From the NCBI GenBank assembly GCA_902617375.1, contig CACMWI010000002.1:242639-306638 (forward strand): DNA of 64,000 bases, read 5' to 3'. The DNA is from an uncultured Alphaproteobacteria bacterium (GTDB taxonomy: Bacteria > Pseudomonadota > Alphaproteobacteria > Methylaequorales > Methylaequoraceae). Position numbers and translations under genes: made by a program. Shown here one piece after another: positions 24,876 to 35,465 of this stretch; the stretch's first letter is position 1; each line of letters starts with the position of its first letter. The notes below the pieces were generated by a model. That model made no database searches and was not told the DNA's origin. It saw nothing but the letters and a program-made list of their open reading frames with translations.

Positions 24876-27503
24876 ATGCAAAATTCAAATGATTATTCAA
24901 ACAAAATAAGAGAAACATTCTTAAATTTTTTTAAAAAAAATTCACATTCAGAGATTGAGTCATCTTCTCTGATTCCTAATGATGATTCAACTTTACTATT
25001 TGTAAACTCTGGGATGGTTCAATTTAAAAAATGGTTTACTGGTGAAGAAAATCCAAAAAATAAGAATGTTGTTTCCATACAAAAATGCTTGAGAGCAGGG
25101 GGTAAACATAATGATCTCGACAATGTTGGTTTAACCCCAAGACATCATACTTTCTTTGAAATGCTGGGTAATTTTTCATTTGGTGGCTACTTCAAAGAAG
25201 AGGCAATAAAATTTGCATGGGATTTATTAACAAAAGAATATTCAATAGATAAAAAAAGATTAGTTATTACTGTATATAAGGCAGACGAACTCTCTTTTAA
25301 AATTTGGAAAAAAATTTCAGGGTTTAATGACGAAAAAATAATAAGAATTTCATCCAACGATAATTTTTGGTCCATGGGTGACTCTGGGCCTTGTGGTCCT
25401 TGTAGCGAAATATTCTTTGACAATGGTGAAAGCATAAAAGGAGGCTTGCCTGGTACTAAAAATCAGGATGGAGACAGATTTGTTGAGATATGGAACCTAG
25501 TTTTTATGGAATATGAAAAAAAAGGAGATAGTTTAGAAACACTACCAGGTAAATTTGTTGACACAGGCATGGGGTTAGAAAGAATATTGGCGGTTCTAAA
25601 TGGAAAAGTTAATAATTACGATACTGACTTATTTGAATATGTTTTCAAAAGAATAGAAGAGGAAACTAAAGCAAATTTAAATAAAAATTTATTGATACCT
25701 TTCAGAATAATTTCTGACCATTTGAAGTCTATTATTTTTATGATGTCTGAGGGTATTTTACCTTCTAACGAAGGAAGAGGTTATGTGTTGAGAAGAATAA
25801 TAAGACGAGCTCTTCTAAATGTTAATAAACTGAATCCAGATGTAATAATTCTAAACAGACTTGTGGACGATGTAATAAAAAAATACATAAAAACCTATCC
25901 TGAATTAACCAAAGCAGAATTCTTTATTAAAGATAATTTAAAGAATGAAGAGGAAAAATTTTCTGAAACTTTATCAATAGGACTTGAACTATTGAACAAA
26001 GAAATTAAAAAAATTAAAACTAAAGAATTTAAACCTGAAATAGCTTTTAAACTTTATGATACTTATGGATTTCCAGTCGATATGACTGAGTCGATTTTAA
26101 ATGAAAGGAAATTAAGTTTAGATACTAATAAATATAAATCCATTGTGGAAGCGCATAAAAAACTACAACAAAATTCATGGGTTGGAATTGGAAAAAAAGA
26201 TAAAAAAAAAAATTATCAAGAAATTTCTAAGAATTTTTCTAGTACACAATTTTGTGGATATCAGACGACCTCATGTAATTCAAAATTATTATATATTATT
26301 GAAAATGATATATTGGTTGATTCAACAAAAAAAAATGAGGAAGTAATACTAATATTTGACAAATCCCCTTTTTATGCGGAAGCTGGAGGTCAACTTGGGG
26401 ATTCAGGAAATATATTAAATTCTAAAAAACAAGTTGTAGCTGAAATTTCTGATACTAAGAAAATTAAAAATGGAATTTACTTTCACTTCGTAAATCGATG
26501 CTTATTAGAATTGATAAAAAACGAATCATATCTTTTAGAAATTGACAAAGAAAAACGAGATAAAACTAGTAATAACCATTCTGCCACTCATTTACTTCAC
26601 GAATCTTTGAGACAAATCGTTGGAAAACATGTGAGTCAAAAAGGTTCATTAGTTAGTTCTAAAAAACTTAGATTTGACTATTCATCAAATCAACAATTGT
26701 CATTAGAAAAACAAAAGAAGATTGAGGATTTAGTTAATAAATCAATTAGATCAAATATTGGAGTTGAAATAAATCAAATGAGTTTGGATAAAGCTCTTAA
26801 GTCGGGAGCTATTGCTTTGTTTGGAGAAAAATACCCTGATAAAGTAAGAGTTGTAAGCATGGAAAGTAAATTTAAAAAAGAGCAGATATTGACATCAATT
26901 GAGTTATGTGGAGGCACTCATGTTAAGCAAACCGGGCAAATTGGTTTGTTCAAAATTTTAAGTGATATATCTGTTTCTTCTGGTGTCAGAAGGATAGAGG
27001 CTCTAACGGGTCAAGATGCACATGATTATGTTGACGATAAAATAAATTCTTTAGGTGAGATAAAAAATATTTTGAAAGCTTCGGATGAGAATGTTGTTGA
27101 AAAAATTAAAAATTTAAAAAATAGTTCTATAAATAAAACAAAAATTTCTAATGAAATTGAATACTCAAATCTAAAAATTATTACTACAAAAGGATGTAAG
27201 ATTTATTTTGACAACTTAGATTGTCATTCAAAAGAGTTAAGAAATAATTCCGATTCAATAAAAAAACAATTTAAATCAGGAATAATAATATTAACCTCAC
27301 AAGAGGATAACAAAGTTTCAGTTGTGGTATCTATTACTGAAAATCTCTTAGGTGAATTTGATTCTACTATTATAATAAAAAAAATAATTGCTTATTTAGG
27401 TGGCAAGGGTGGGGGTGGAAGAAAGGATCTTTCACAAGGTGGAGCTCCACTAAATGAAAAATTTAAAAAACTTAAAAATAACTTAGAAAAAATAATAGTT
27501 TAA
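24876..27503 (+). CDS. alaS: Alanyl-tRNA synthetase
   Basis: A class II aminoacyl-tRNA synthetase of 875 residues, the normal length. It contains the N-terminal motif region (FVNSGMVQFK, SIQKCLRAGGKHNDLDNVG, TFFEMLGNFSFG), the motif 3 GRGYVLRRIIRRA, the editing domain with HSATHLLHE and CGGTHV near residue 678 (zinc ligands intact), and the C-terminal C-Ala domain ending GGGGRKDLSQGG. recA-alaS is a common alphaproteobacterial gene order. Its stop overlaps the convergent icd gene by four bases. Confidence 0.98.
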   Translation: MQNSNDYSNKIRETFLNFFKKNSHSEIESSSLIPNDDSTLLFVNSGMVQFKKWFTGEENPKNKNVVSIQKCLRAGGKHNDLDNVGLTPRHHTFFEMLGNFSFGGYFKEEAIKFAWDLLTKEYSIDKKRLVITVYKADELSFKIWKKISGFNDEKIIRISSNDNFWSMGDSGPCGPCSEIFFDNGESIKGGLPGTKNQDGDRFVEIWNLVFMEYEKKGDSLETLPGKFVDTGMGLERILAVLNGKVNNYDTDLFEYVFKRIEEETKANLNKNLLIPFRIISDHLKSIIFMMSEGILPSNEGRGYVLRRIIRRALLNVNKLNPDVIILNRLVDDVIKKYIKTYPELTKAEFFIKDNLKNEEEKFSETLSIGLELLNKEIKKIKTKEFKPEIAFKLYDTYGFPVDMTESILNERKLSLDTNKYKSIVEAHKKLQQNSWVGIGKKDKKKNYQEISKNFSSTQFCGYQTTSCNSKLLYIIENDILVDSTKKNEEVILIFDKSPFYAEAGGQLGDSGNILNSKKQVVAEISDTKKIKNGIYFHFVNRCLLELIKNESYLLEIDKEKRDKTSNNHSATHLLHESLRQIVGKHVSQKGSLVSSKKLRFDYSSNQQLSLEKQKKIEDLVNKSIRSNIGVEINQMSLDKALKSGAIALFGEKYPDKVRVVSMESKFKKEQILTSIELCGGTHVKQTGQIGLFKILSDISVSSGVRRIEALTGQDAHDYVDDKINSLGEIKNILKASDENVVEKIKNLKNSSINKTKISNEIEYSNLKIITTKGCKIYFDNLDCHSKELRNNSDSIKKQFKSGIIILTSQEDNKVSVVVSITENLLGEFDSTIIIKKIIAYLGGKGGGGRKDLSQGGAPLNEKFKKLKNNLEKIIV

Positions 27504-28699
27504 TTTTCGATTTTGTTCTTAATAATGTCGAAAAATTCATTTGTAGTAATCCATTTTTGCTCTGGTCCACACATCAGTGCTAAATCTTTTGTCATAAAAC
27601 CATTATCAATTGTGTCTATGCAAATATTTTCTAAATTTTCAGAGAATTTTAATAAATCAGAGTTATTATCAATGATTGCTCTTTGTTTTAAAGCTCTTGT
27701 CCAGGCAAAAATAGATGCTATTGGATTTGTCGAAGTTTGAATACCCTGTTGGTGTTGTCTGAAGTGGCTAGTAATTGTTCCGTGTGCTGCTTCTGACTTC
27801 AATATTTTTCCGTCTGGACTCTGTAATACAGAGGTCATTAATCCCAATGAGCCATAACCTTGAGCAACTAGATCAGACATAACATCACCATCATAATTTT
27901 TACATGCCCATATAAACCCCCCACTCCACTTCATAAGACACGCTACCATATCATCTATTAATCTATGTTGATAAGTTAAGTTGTTTTCTTCGAATTCTTT
28001 TTTAAATTTTTTAAATACATCATCAAATATTTGTTTAAAGCTTTCATCATATTTTTGTAAAATTGTATTTTTTGTTGATAAGAAAAGTGAAACTTTTCTT
28101 TTACATGCAAAATTAAAACAAGAATTTGCAAAATCATTGATAGACTCAAACACATTAAAGTATGCAAGACCAACACCACCTGTTTCAAAATTGTGTATTA
28201 ATTTTTCTTCCTTATTTCCATCTTCATCTTCAAAACAAATTGTAAGTTTCCCTTTTTTATCTACAACTATTTCTTTGGATCTATAAATATCACCGAACGC
28301 ATGACGAGCTATGATTACAGGTTTATTCCAATGATCAACAATTTTGGGTATCTTATCAATCATTATAGGTTCTCGAAAAATTGTTCCTTTCAAAATATTT
28401 CTTATGGTTCCATTAGGAGAAGGATATTTCTTCTTCAAATTATATTCTTTGACTCTTTTATCGTCAGGAGTGATTGTGGCACATTTCAATCCAACATTTA
28501 TTCTTTTTATCTCATTGGCAGCATCAGAAGTTACTTGATCATTTGTTTCATCGCGATTTGTGATACTAAGATCGAAATTTGATAGTTTTAATTCAAGGTA
28601 GGGGAGAATTAATTCACTTTCAATTTTATTCCATAAAACTCTTGCCATTTCATCACCGTTAAGATTTACAATTTTATTTTTTACAACAATTTTTGGCAT
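27500..28699 (-). CDS. icd: NADP-dependent isocitrate dehydrogenase (eukaryote-like dimeric type)
   Basis: This TCA-cycle enzyme converts isocitrate to 2-oxoglutarate with NADP. The 399 residues belong to the type II (eukaryote-like) dimeric class found in many Alphaproteobacteria. Signs are the N-terminal NPL-like VVNLNGDEMARV pattern, KKYPSPNGTIRNIL (the isocitrate-binding SPNGTIRN), YDGDVMSDLVAQGYGSLG with the metal-binding Asp residues, and EAAHGTITSHFR with the NADP-binding segment. It is convergent with alaS and divergent from the LysM protein over 136 AT-rich bases. Confidence 0.96.
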   Translation of the reverse strand: MPKIVVKNKIVNLNGDEMARVLWNKIESELILPYLELKLSNFDLSITNRDETNDQVTSDAANEIKRINVGLKCATITPDDKRVKEYNLKKKYPSPNGTIRNILKGTIFREPIMIDKIPKIVDHWNKPVIIARHAFGDIYRSKEIVVDKKGKLTICFEDEDGNKEEKLIHNFETGGVGLAYFNVFESINDFANSCFNFACKRKVSLFLSTKNTILQKYDESFKQIFDDVFKKFKKEFEENNLTYQHRLIDDMVACLMKWSGGFIWACKNYDGDVMSDLVAQGYGSLGLMTSVLQSPDGKILKSEAAHGTITSHFRQHQQGIQTSTNPIASIFAWTRALKQRAIIDNNSDLLKFSENLENICIDTIDNGFMTKDLALMCGPEQKWITTNEFFDIIKNKIEN

Positions 28700-28835
28700 G
28701 AGCGGTTCAATTAAATTCTATAAAATAATCTTTAGTCCTAAATTCATTCATTTTTAATTTAATAACTTACAAAAAAAAATAAATAACATTGGAAACTAGG
28801 AATTAAGTTATATTATTAAAGTAAAAAGTACGTTT

Positions 28836-29816
28836 ATGAAAAAAGAATTTATAACATTATCAATATTATCTTCGAGTTTAATTCTATTTTATTTTTTATT
28901 TCCTGTCTTACAAGAAAACATTTTTAAAAGTGAAATTAATGTTAATAAGAAAGAAGATCTTTATTCAGATCAAATACCTCAAACACTTGAAAGTTACAAT
29001 GCTTCTTTATTAACGTTTGACATTGTAAGGATTTCTAAAAATGGAGATGTTGTGATGGCTGGAAAGTCAGAACCAAATGAAACAATCGAATTATTAGATG
29101 GAGAGGAAATTATTGCTGAAGTTAGTTCTGATGAAAATGGAGAATGGATTTGGGTTAGTGGATTCCGGATTAAAAGTGGTATTAAAAAATTTAAACTACA
29201 ATACAAAAATAACCTTAACACATCTTCACTCTCCGATCATACAGTCATTGTTTTAGTTGATAACGAAGAAAACAGTATTCCTAAGGTTGCCAGAGTTTTA
29301 AATAGTGACGTTGAAAGTATAGATATGTTAAATCTGGAAGAAATTAATGATTCCATAACACTTGATGTTTTGAGTTATTCCCCGCCTGGTCTTGTTATTA
29401 TCTCTGGAAGGACTATTCCACATACGGAAATTGAAATTTTTAAGTCAGCAGAATCTTTGGGAAATACAAAATCAAATGAAAACGGGATATGGAAATTTAT
29501 TATAAAAAAGAATGATTATTCGAATGAAGAAATTTCTATAAAAGCAAAAATAAATGATGAAACTTTAATACTCACATACGATGAAAATGAGATTCAGAAA
29601 AGATTTAAGAAAACAAATTTTGAATTTTATGATGATAGAATTATTGTTCAGAAAGGAAATAGTCTTTGGAGGATTGCAAGAAAAACTTTAGGTGGAGGTT
29701 TTTTTTATACAGAAATTTATAAAAATAATTTAAGAAAAATTAAAAACCCTAACTTAATATATCCCGGACAAGTATTTAACATTCCAATTAAAAGAAAAAA
29801 AAAATTTTATGAATAA
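28836..29816 (+). CDS. LysM-domain envelope protein with Ig-like repeats
   Basis: This 326-residue protein has an N-terminal hydrophobic anchor or signal (about residues 7-24). Two beta-rich Ig-like segments follow (about 60-120 and 185-245), each with a pattern of the type GxSEPNxxIELL...V.SDENGEWIW. It ends with a LysM domain (about 270-322, VQKGNSLWRIARKTLGGG to IYPGQVFNIP). LysM binds peptidoglycan, so a periplasmic cell-wall-associated role is likely. This architecture is widespread in Alphaproteobacteria but has no firm function. The end overlaps psd by eight bases, suggesting translation coupling with the phospholipid genes. Confidence 0.85.
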   Translation: MKKEFITLSILSSSLILFYFLFPVLQENIFKSEINVNKKEDLYSDQIPQTLESYNASLLTFDIVRISKNGDVVMAGKSEPNETIELLDGEEIIAEVSSDENGEWIWVSGFRIKSGIKKFKLQYKNNLNTSSLSDHTVIVLVDNEENSIPKVARVLNSDVESIDMLNLEEINDSITLDVLSYSPPGLVIISGRTIPHTEIEIFKSAESLGNTKSNENGIWKFIIKKNDYSNEEISIKAKINDETLILTYDENEIQKRFKKTNFEFYDDRIIVQKGNSLWRIARKTLGGGFFYTEIYKNNLRKIKNPNLIYPGQVFNIPIKRKKKFYE

Positions 29817-30540
29817 ACAAAAAGATTTTTTTGACAAATTTAGCGATTTCTTGAAAGACATTGATTTATTAAAAAGTATTATTCCTCCAATACATAGGGC
29901 AGGATATCCTTTTATAATTCTATTTATTATTTGTACGATAATTTTCTCTACTCTTTCAAATTTTCTAGGATGGATAGGTATTATTCTTACAATTTGGTGT
30001 GTATTTTTTTTCAGAGATCCAGAACGAGTAATTCCAAAAAAAGATAACATACTAGTTGCTCCTGCTGACGGTAGAATTTTGTCTATTTCGACTGAGTTGG
30101 CTCCAGAAAATCTTACAGAAGATAAACAAAAGAAAATGAATAAAATTTCAATTTTTATGAATGTTTTTAATGTTCATGTAAATAGAATACCTGTTTCAGG
30201 TAAAGTTGTATGGCTTAAATATGTACCAGGAGCTTTTTTTAATGCTTCATTAGATAAATCCAGTAAAAAAAATGAAAGAATGATTTCCAAAATTGAAATT
30301 AAAAAAGATGTTTTTGTCTATGTTGTTCAAATTGCTGGATTAGTAGCCAGGAGAATTAAATGTGAATTAGAAGAAAATCAGTCAGTTAATATGGGCGATA
30401 GATTTGGTATAATTAGGTTTGGAAGCAGAGTTGACTTGTATGTTCCAGAAAGTTTTAAAATCAATTCCTTAGAAAATCAAATTTCTGTAGCTGGAGAAAC
30501 AATACTTGCAGAATTCGACAATAAAGATGTAAAAAAGTAG
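29809..30540 (+). CDS. psd: Phosphatidylserine decarboxylase proenzyme
   Basis: This membrane-associated pyruvoyl enzyme makes phosphatidylethanolamine. The 243 residues are of the short, two-helix type common in Alphaproteobacteria. Two hydrophobic segments occur near the N-terminus (about 35-70), then VAPADGRIL, the conserved FMNVFNVHVNRIP, and YVPGAFFNAS. The self-cleavage site Gly205-Ser206 lies in RFGSRVDLYVP; Ser206 becomes the pyruvoyl group. It lies between the LysM gene (8-base overlap) and pssA (three-base gap), giving adjacent consecutive steps of PE synthesis. Confidence 0.96.
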   Translation: MNKQKDFFDKFSDFLKDIDLLKSIIPPIHRAGYPFIILFIICTIIFSTLSNFLGWIGIILTIWCVFFFRDPERVIPKKDNILVAPADGRILSISTELAPENLTEDKQKKMNKISIFMNVFNVHVNRIPVSGKVVWLKYVPGAFFNASLDKSSKKNERMISKIEIKKDVFVYVVQIAGLVARRIKCELEENQSVNMGDRFGIIRFGSRVDLYVPESFKINSLENQISVAGETILAEFDNKDVKK

Positions 30541-30543
30541 AGC

Positions 30544-31260
30544 ATGAAAAAACTGTCTTTAAGAAGTTTGATACCAAATTTATTTACTTTTATTTCTTTA
30601 ACTTTTGGCCTAACCGCAATCAAATTTGCAATTGACCAAAAATGGCAGATTTCAGTTTCACTTATTGTTTTTGCTTCATTTTTAGATAATATTGATGGAA
30701 AACTAGCGCGGCTGTTAAAAACCAATTCAGATTTTGGAGTTGAGTTAGATTCATTATCTGATTTTATAAGTTTTGGAATTGCACCAGCCATCGTAGTTTA
30801 CCTTTGGTCTAGGTCCATGTTCATGGAAAGTAGTTGGGCCGTTGTCATTTTTTACGCAATTTGTTCTTCGTCAAGACTTGCGAAATTTAACATTTCAAAT
30901 TTTGACGATAAAAATGATTTAAAAAAAATAAAATTCTTCTCAGGGGTTTCAACTCCTGCTGCAGCCGGATTAACTCTTCTTCCTTTGATGTTTTTTTTTA
31001 GGTTTGACACTTCACTTGAAGCAAATGAGTTTATTATGAAGTTTTATTTATTCATTCCAGCAATTTTAATGATAACGAACATTCCTACTTACTCACTTAA
31101 AGGTATTAAGTTTGAGAAAAGAATTATATCTCTTCTAATCATTTTGCTAGCTAGTTTTTTATCTCTTTTACTAACTGACTTTTGGTTAGCAATGATCATT
31201 TTAATAATTGTTTATTTTCTTAGTATTCCATTTGCAATAATTGACTTCAAGAAGAACTAA
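30544..31260 (+). CDS. pssA: CDP-diacylglycerol-serine O-phosphatidyltransferase
   Basis: This integral membrane enzyme makes phosphatidylserine from CDP-diacylglycerol and serine, the substrate of the preceding Psd. The 238 residues contain the CDP-alcohol phosphatidyltransferase motif DG-x2-AR-x8-G-x3-D-x3-D, seen as DGKLAR (residues 53-58) followed by GVELDSLSD. About six to eight hydrophobic helices are visible. The psd-pssA order is standard in Alphaproteobacteria. Its 3' end overlaps the convergent RND pump gene by 14 bases. Confidence 0.96.
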   Translation: MKKLSLRSLIPNLFTFISLTFGLTAIKFAIDQKWQISVSLIVFASFLDNIDGKLARLLKTNSDFGVELDSLSDFISFGIAPAIVVYLWSRSMFMESSWAVVIFYAICSSSRLAKFNISNFDDKNDLKKIKFFSGVSTPAAAGLTLLPLMFFFRFDTSLEANEFIMKFYLFIPAILMITNIPTYSLKGIKFEKRIISLLIILLASFLSLLLTDFWLAMIILIIVYFLSIPFAIIDFKKN

Positions 31261-34200
31261 ACATCTTTGACTTCTCTCCTACGTAAATTAAGCATGGTGT
31301 GATGATCAAAGTTAAAATAAATGAAAACATTACACCGAAAACCATGGCATTTGATAATTGAATCCACCACTGTGAACTTGGACTACCAAAGTTGACCTCG
31401 GTATCTATAAAATTTATATTAAGTCCAATCGCCATTGGAACTAATCCAAAAAAAGTTGTAAGAGTGGTCAATAAAACTGGTCTAAGTCTTTGGGCTCCTG
31501 TTCTAATTATAGCATCACGAACACCTTCACCTTTTTTCCTTAAACTTTTGTATGTATCTAACAAAACTATATTATTGTTGACCACTATACCAGCTAAAGC
31601 AATGACTCCAATTCCACTCATAACAATTCCAAACGGTTTATTCGTTAAAATTAATCCTATCATTACGCCTATAGTTGAGAAGATTATTGCAGTTAAAATA
31701 ATCAAACAATAATAGAAACTATTAAAGGTTGCAATTAAGATAATTGTTATTAAGAAAACTGAAATAAAAAAAGCTTTAATTAAAAATTCTTTTGCTTCTC
31801 TTTGATCTTGTTCTTGACCTATAAAAATAATTTTAGATTCAAAAGAGTCTTTGTTATTAAATAACCACGATTTAATTTCCTTAACTTTATTATTGCTTAC
31901 AAATCCTTCTTTTACATCAAACTTAATTGTCTTTGAATTGATATTAGAGTATCTTGTTATTTTTCCAACTTTCTTTTTAGGAATTCTTTTTACAAATAAA
32001 CTCAAAGATACAGCTCCATTTTTTCCTTCAATAAGTATTTGATCTAGTTCATCCAATGTCCTAAAAGGTTTGTCATATTTTACAACTATGTCTATTTCTT
32101 CATCACTATCTTCCGGCATAAATTCTGTTACTTTCAAACCATGTGTTAACATTTGTATTGCATCTCCTACTGTTTGAATATCTACACCATGTTTATCCGC
32201 TTGTTCTCTATCAATAATTAATTCCCATTCAATGCCAGGATTGTTAATATCAGAATCAATATTTTTTATCCATGAGTTTGTTTTAAGAAAATTTAAAAGA
32301 TTTTGTGAATCAGAATTTAAATTTTTTAATTTAGAATTTACTATCTTAATTTCAACATCTCTGTCCTTTGGAGGGCCGTCCTTTTTTTCGATAAATTCTA
32401 TATAAATTCCTGGAAAATTTTTAGTTTGTATTTTTAAATCATTTAAAATTTGATTTGCTTTAGGTCTGTTTTTCCAATTTATTAATTCTATTTTAATACT
32501 GCCAATGATATCTTCAGATTCACTTCTCTTTTGACCTTTTATTGTTCCACTTCGTGAGTAAAGATTTCTAATATGTTGATTTTCAATAATCGTATTCTCA
32601 ACCTTTTTTAAAATTTCATCTTTCTCAATTGGTGAATAATTACCTCTTGCGTGAACAACAATTTCAGCATAGTCAGGCTCGATAGGAGGAAAGTATTCCA
32701 CTCCTTTTCCATATCTCATGTATAAGAATTGTGTGAAGACTAAGAAAACCAATGTTAATGTTATTAGTTTTTTTGGATTGTCCAATGAATATCTCATAAT
32801 TTTAATGTATTTTGACTGCAAACCTTTTATTTGATTAAGATCTCCACTTTCTAGAAGAGTGAGATTTTTTAAATTTTGTTGGTTTAAAGATTTATCAAAT
32901 CCAAAAATTCCACCAATTGTTGGAATAAAAATTAACGCCATGAGCAATGAAGACGAAAGAACTGCCAATAACGTTACTGGAAGAAAAAACATAAATTCTC
33001 CTGCAACTCCTGGCCAAAAAATTAGAGGAAAAAAAGCCGCTAATGTAGTTAAAGTCGAAGCTAATACAGGTATAAACATTTTTTTTGCAGATAATACAAA
33101 TACTTTTTTTTTATCAATCCCTTCGCTTGCTCTTCTGTTGGCGTATTCTACAACAATAATTGCTCCATCTATTAAAATACCAACTGATAGAATTAACGCA
33201 AAAAGAACTACAACGTTAATTGTTACATTGAAAAAAGAAAGAATTATCATTGATAATAAAAATGATGAAGGAATAGATACACTCACTAAAAAAGCTGACT
33301 TCCAGCCCATAAAAAGAATAATAATGACCAATACTATCAATGTCGCGAGTATTACATTATTTTCTAGATCTTTAATTTGAGTTTTTATTTTCTCTGATTC
33401 GTCTTGGAAAATTCCAATATTCAAAACTTTTGGTAAAACTTCTTTTTCATTTTTAATTAAATCCTTAATTTTGTTAATTGTCTCAATAATGTTTTCTCCA
33501 GTTCTTTTAGAAACCTCTAGAATAATTGCATTTTCTCCGTTATTTCTTGCAAAGCCTAATTTATCTTTGAAAGAATCTCTTATCTCTGCTACATCATCTA
33601 GAGTTACCACAGCATCAGTGGTTGATTTTATTGGAATATTTAAAAGATCTTCTCTGTTTTCAATTAAACTAGGAATTTTTAAATTAAAACTTCCTTTTTC
33701 ATTGCTCAATGTCCCTGCTGGGATCATCAGGTTACTTTTTGCAATTGATGCAAGCACATCTTTATTTGTAAGTCCGTAATTTCTGACAATATCGGGATTA
33801 ACAATTATTTTTACTTCTCTTTCACTTTCTCCAAGTGTAGTTACCTCTAATACTTCTGAAAAACTCTCAATTTTTCTTTTTAAATATTTTGAATACTTTT
33901 GGATGACTCTATCTTCTAAATTTCCAGAAATAGCAACTGCTAAAACTGGGAATCGCGATAAATTCACTTCAGTTGCTTTAGGCTCTTCTGTCTCATCTGG
34001 AAGTTTATTTTTTGTTAAATCTATTTTTACTCTTGTATCAGAAAGGGCTTTATCTGAATTAAAACCCGCATCAAATTCTAAAACAATATTTCCCCCTCCT
34101 AAATAAGCTGTTGATGAAATTTTCTTTACTCCCTCAATGTTTTTAAGTTCTCTTTCAAATGGTTTTATAAGTAGGCGTTCAGAATCTTTAGGTGAAATAC

Positions 34201-34351
34201 CTTGATTAAATAAAGAAATATAAATTACTGGAAGACTTATATCTGGATCTGATTCTTTAGGAAGAGAAATATACTTATACATTCCAAAAGTAATAAAGAA
34301 AAATAAAAAGGTTAATATCAATTTTCTCTGAGAAAGTAACTTTTCAATCAT
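31247..34351 (-). CDS. RND-family efflux transporter, inner-membrane permease
   Basis: A 1034-residue proton-driven exporter of the HAE1/AcrB-MdtB superfamily. Layout: TM1 at the N-terminus (LILTFLFFFITFGMY), a large periplasmic loop, five helices including GILIDGAIIVVEYANRR with the conserved proton-relay-type Asp pair in TM4, a second TM-loop-TM half (LKVTEFMPEDSD region), and a C-terminal bundle with VVNNNIVLLDT and RLRPVLLTTLTT. Substrate is unknown. No outer-membrane TolC-type gene lies nearby. The adaptor gene upstream overlaps it by eight bases. Confidence 0.92.
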   Translation of the reverse strand: MIEKLLSQRKLILTFLFFFITFGMYKYISLPKESDPDISLPVIYISLFNQGISPKDSERLLIKPFERELKNIEGVKKISSTAYLGGGNIVLEFDAGFNSDKALSDTRVKIDLTKNKLPDETEEPKATEVNLSRFPVLAVAISGNLEDRVIQKYSKYLKRKIESFSEVLEVTTLGESEREVKIIVNPDIVRNYGLTNKDVLASIAKSNLMIPAGTLSNEKGSFNLKIPSLIENREDLLNIPIKSTTDAVVTLDDVAEIRDSFKDKLGFARNNGENAIILEVSKRTGENIIETINKIKDLIKNEKEVLPKVLNIGIFQDESEKIKTQIKDLENNVILATLIVLVIIILFMGWKSAFLVSVSIPSSFLLSMIILSFFNVTINVVVLFALILSVGILIDGAIIVVEYANRRASEGIDKKKVFVLSAKKMFIPVLASTLTTLAAFFPLIFWPGVAGEFMFFLPVTLLAVLSSSLLMALIFIPTIGGIFGFDKSLNQQNLKNLTLLESGDLNQIKGLQSKYIKIMRYSLDNPKKLITLTLVFLVFTQFLYMRYGKGVEYFPPIEPDYAEIVVHARGNYSPIEKDEILKKVENTIIENQHIRNLYSRSGTIKGQKRSESEDIIGSIKIELINWKNRPKANQILNDLKIQTKNFPGIYIEFIEKKDGPPKDRDVEIKIVNSKLKNLNSDSQNLLNFLKTNSWIKNIDSDINNPGIEWELIIDREQADKHGVDIQTVGDAIQMLTHGLKVTEFMPEDSDEEIDIVVKYDKPFRTLDELDQILIEGKNGAVSLSLFVKRIPKKKVGKITRYSNINSKTIKFDVKEGFVSNNKVKEIKSWLFNNKDSFESKIIFIGQEQDQREAKEFLIKAFFISVFLITIILIATFNSFYYCLIILTAIIFSTIGVMIGLILTNKPFGIVMSGIGVIALAGIVVNNNIVLLDTYKSLRKKGEGVRDAIIRTGAQRLRPVLLTTLTTFFGLVPMAIGLNINFIDTEVNFGSPSSQWWIQLSNAMVFGVMFSFILTLIITPCLIYVGEKSKMFSSS

Positions 34352-35384
34352 TTTTAATTACGTCAACTTGTTCACCTTCTACTGTGAAATCTTGTCCCTG
34401 AATAATTATATCAATATACTCGTTTTTATTTAGTTCTTTTGAATTGATCCAATATCCGTTACCGGTATCACTAATAATTTGAATAGGAATAAATTTAACT
34501 TTGTCATCAAAAATAATTTTCACACCAATTTTACCAGCATTATCAAGTGTAACTAGGGATGAAGGTATAAAGAAAGCTTCTGTTGCAGGGCCAAGTATTT
34601 GTATTTCACTTGTTAGGCCACTGAGAATTTTATAATCTTTATTTTGAATTTCAACTTGTATTTTGAAACTTCTAGTATTCGGGTCTGAAGTTTTGGAGAT
34701 ATAATTAATCATCCCATCAAAAAAAAAATCACCAATTTTTACCCGAGCATTCTGGTTAATACGTATATTACTAATTTCTTTTTCATTAGCTGTAGAGCTT
34801 ACAAAAATTGGATCCAAATCAACTACTTTAGCAATTGAATCACCTTTTTTTAAATAATCGCCTAGTTCTACATAACTATCTTCTATTGTACTATCAAAGG
34901 GCATAGATACTTTAGTATTATTTAGAGCAACCTGGCTCTTTTCATAGAGAGCAAGCGCATTTTCAAAATTAGTAAGTGATTGACTTAATTTTACCTCCGA
35001 TCTAAATCCTTTTTTAAATAAACTTTCTGCAACTTCATATTCTTTTTTTCTTTGGTTGAGAAGTGCTTCCATCTCTTTAACTTTTGCTACTTTGTCTTCT
35101 GGGTCAATTAATAAAAGTTGGGTTCCCGCCTTATAAAAATTTCCTTTATCAAATTGTTTTGTGCTTATTTTCCCATCTACTTGAGCTTTAAGGATAACAG
35201 TTCTAGAAGCTTCGCTAAATCCCCTAAGTTTAATTTGTTTTGAAAATTTAGATTTTTTAAACATTTTAACTTCAACTTGTTTTTTTGTTTCAATTTTTTC
35301 GATCGTATCAATTTGATCGTCCTCTTTAAGGAAGAGAAAAACTGTGCCTAGTGAGAACAAAATAATTAATACAGTTATTTTCAT
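34344..35384 (-). CDS. RND efflux periplasmic adaptor (membrane fusion protein)
   Basis: This 346-residue partner of the RND pump connects it to an outer-membrane channel. An N-terminal signal/anchor (about residues 3-17) is followed by the biotinyl-lipoyl-like half-motif (VDGKISTKQFDKGNFYKAG), a short coiled-coil hairpin (about 95-150), the second lipoyl half (MPFDSTIEDSYVELGDYLKKGD), and beta-barrel domains. It carries no lipobox. It is first in the two-gene operon, divergent from the ppx/gppA gene by 81 bases. Pump specificity is unknown. Confidence 0.9.
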   Translation of the reverse strand: MKITVLIILFSLGTVFLFLKEDDQIDTIEKIETKKQVEVKMFKKSKFSKQIKLRGFSEASRTVILKAQVDGKISTKQFDKGNFYKAGTQLLLIDPEDKVAKVKEMEALLNQRKKEYEVAESLFKKGFRSEVKLSQSLTNFENALALYEKSQVALNNTKVSMPFDSTIEDSYVELGDYLKKGDSIAKVVDLDPIFVSSTANEKEISNIRINQNARVKIGDFFFDGMINYISKTSDPNTRSFKIQVEIQNKDYKILSGLTSEIQILGPATEAFFIPSSLVTLDNAGKIGVKIIFDDKVKFIPIQIISDTGNGYWINSKELNKNEYIDIIIQGQDFTVEGEQVDVIKND

Positions 35385-35465
35385 TGTGTCTTTGAAATTA
35401 AATTACGAATTTGCTTAAATAATTAATTATTAATAAGATAAAGTCTAACAAATAAATTAAAAGAG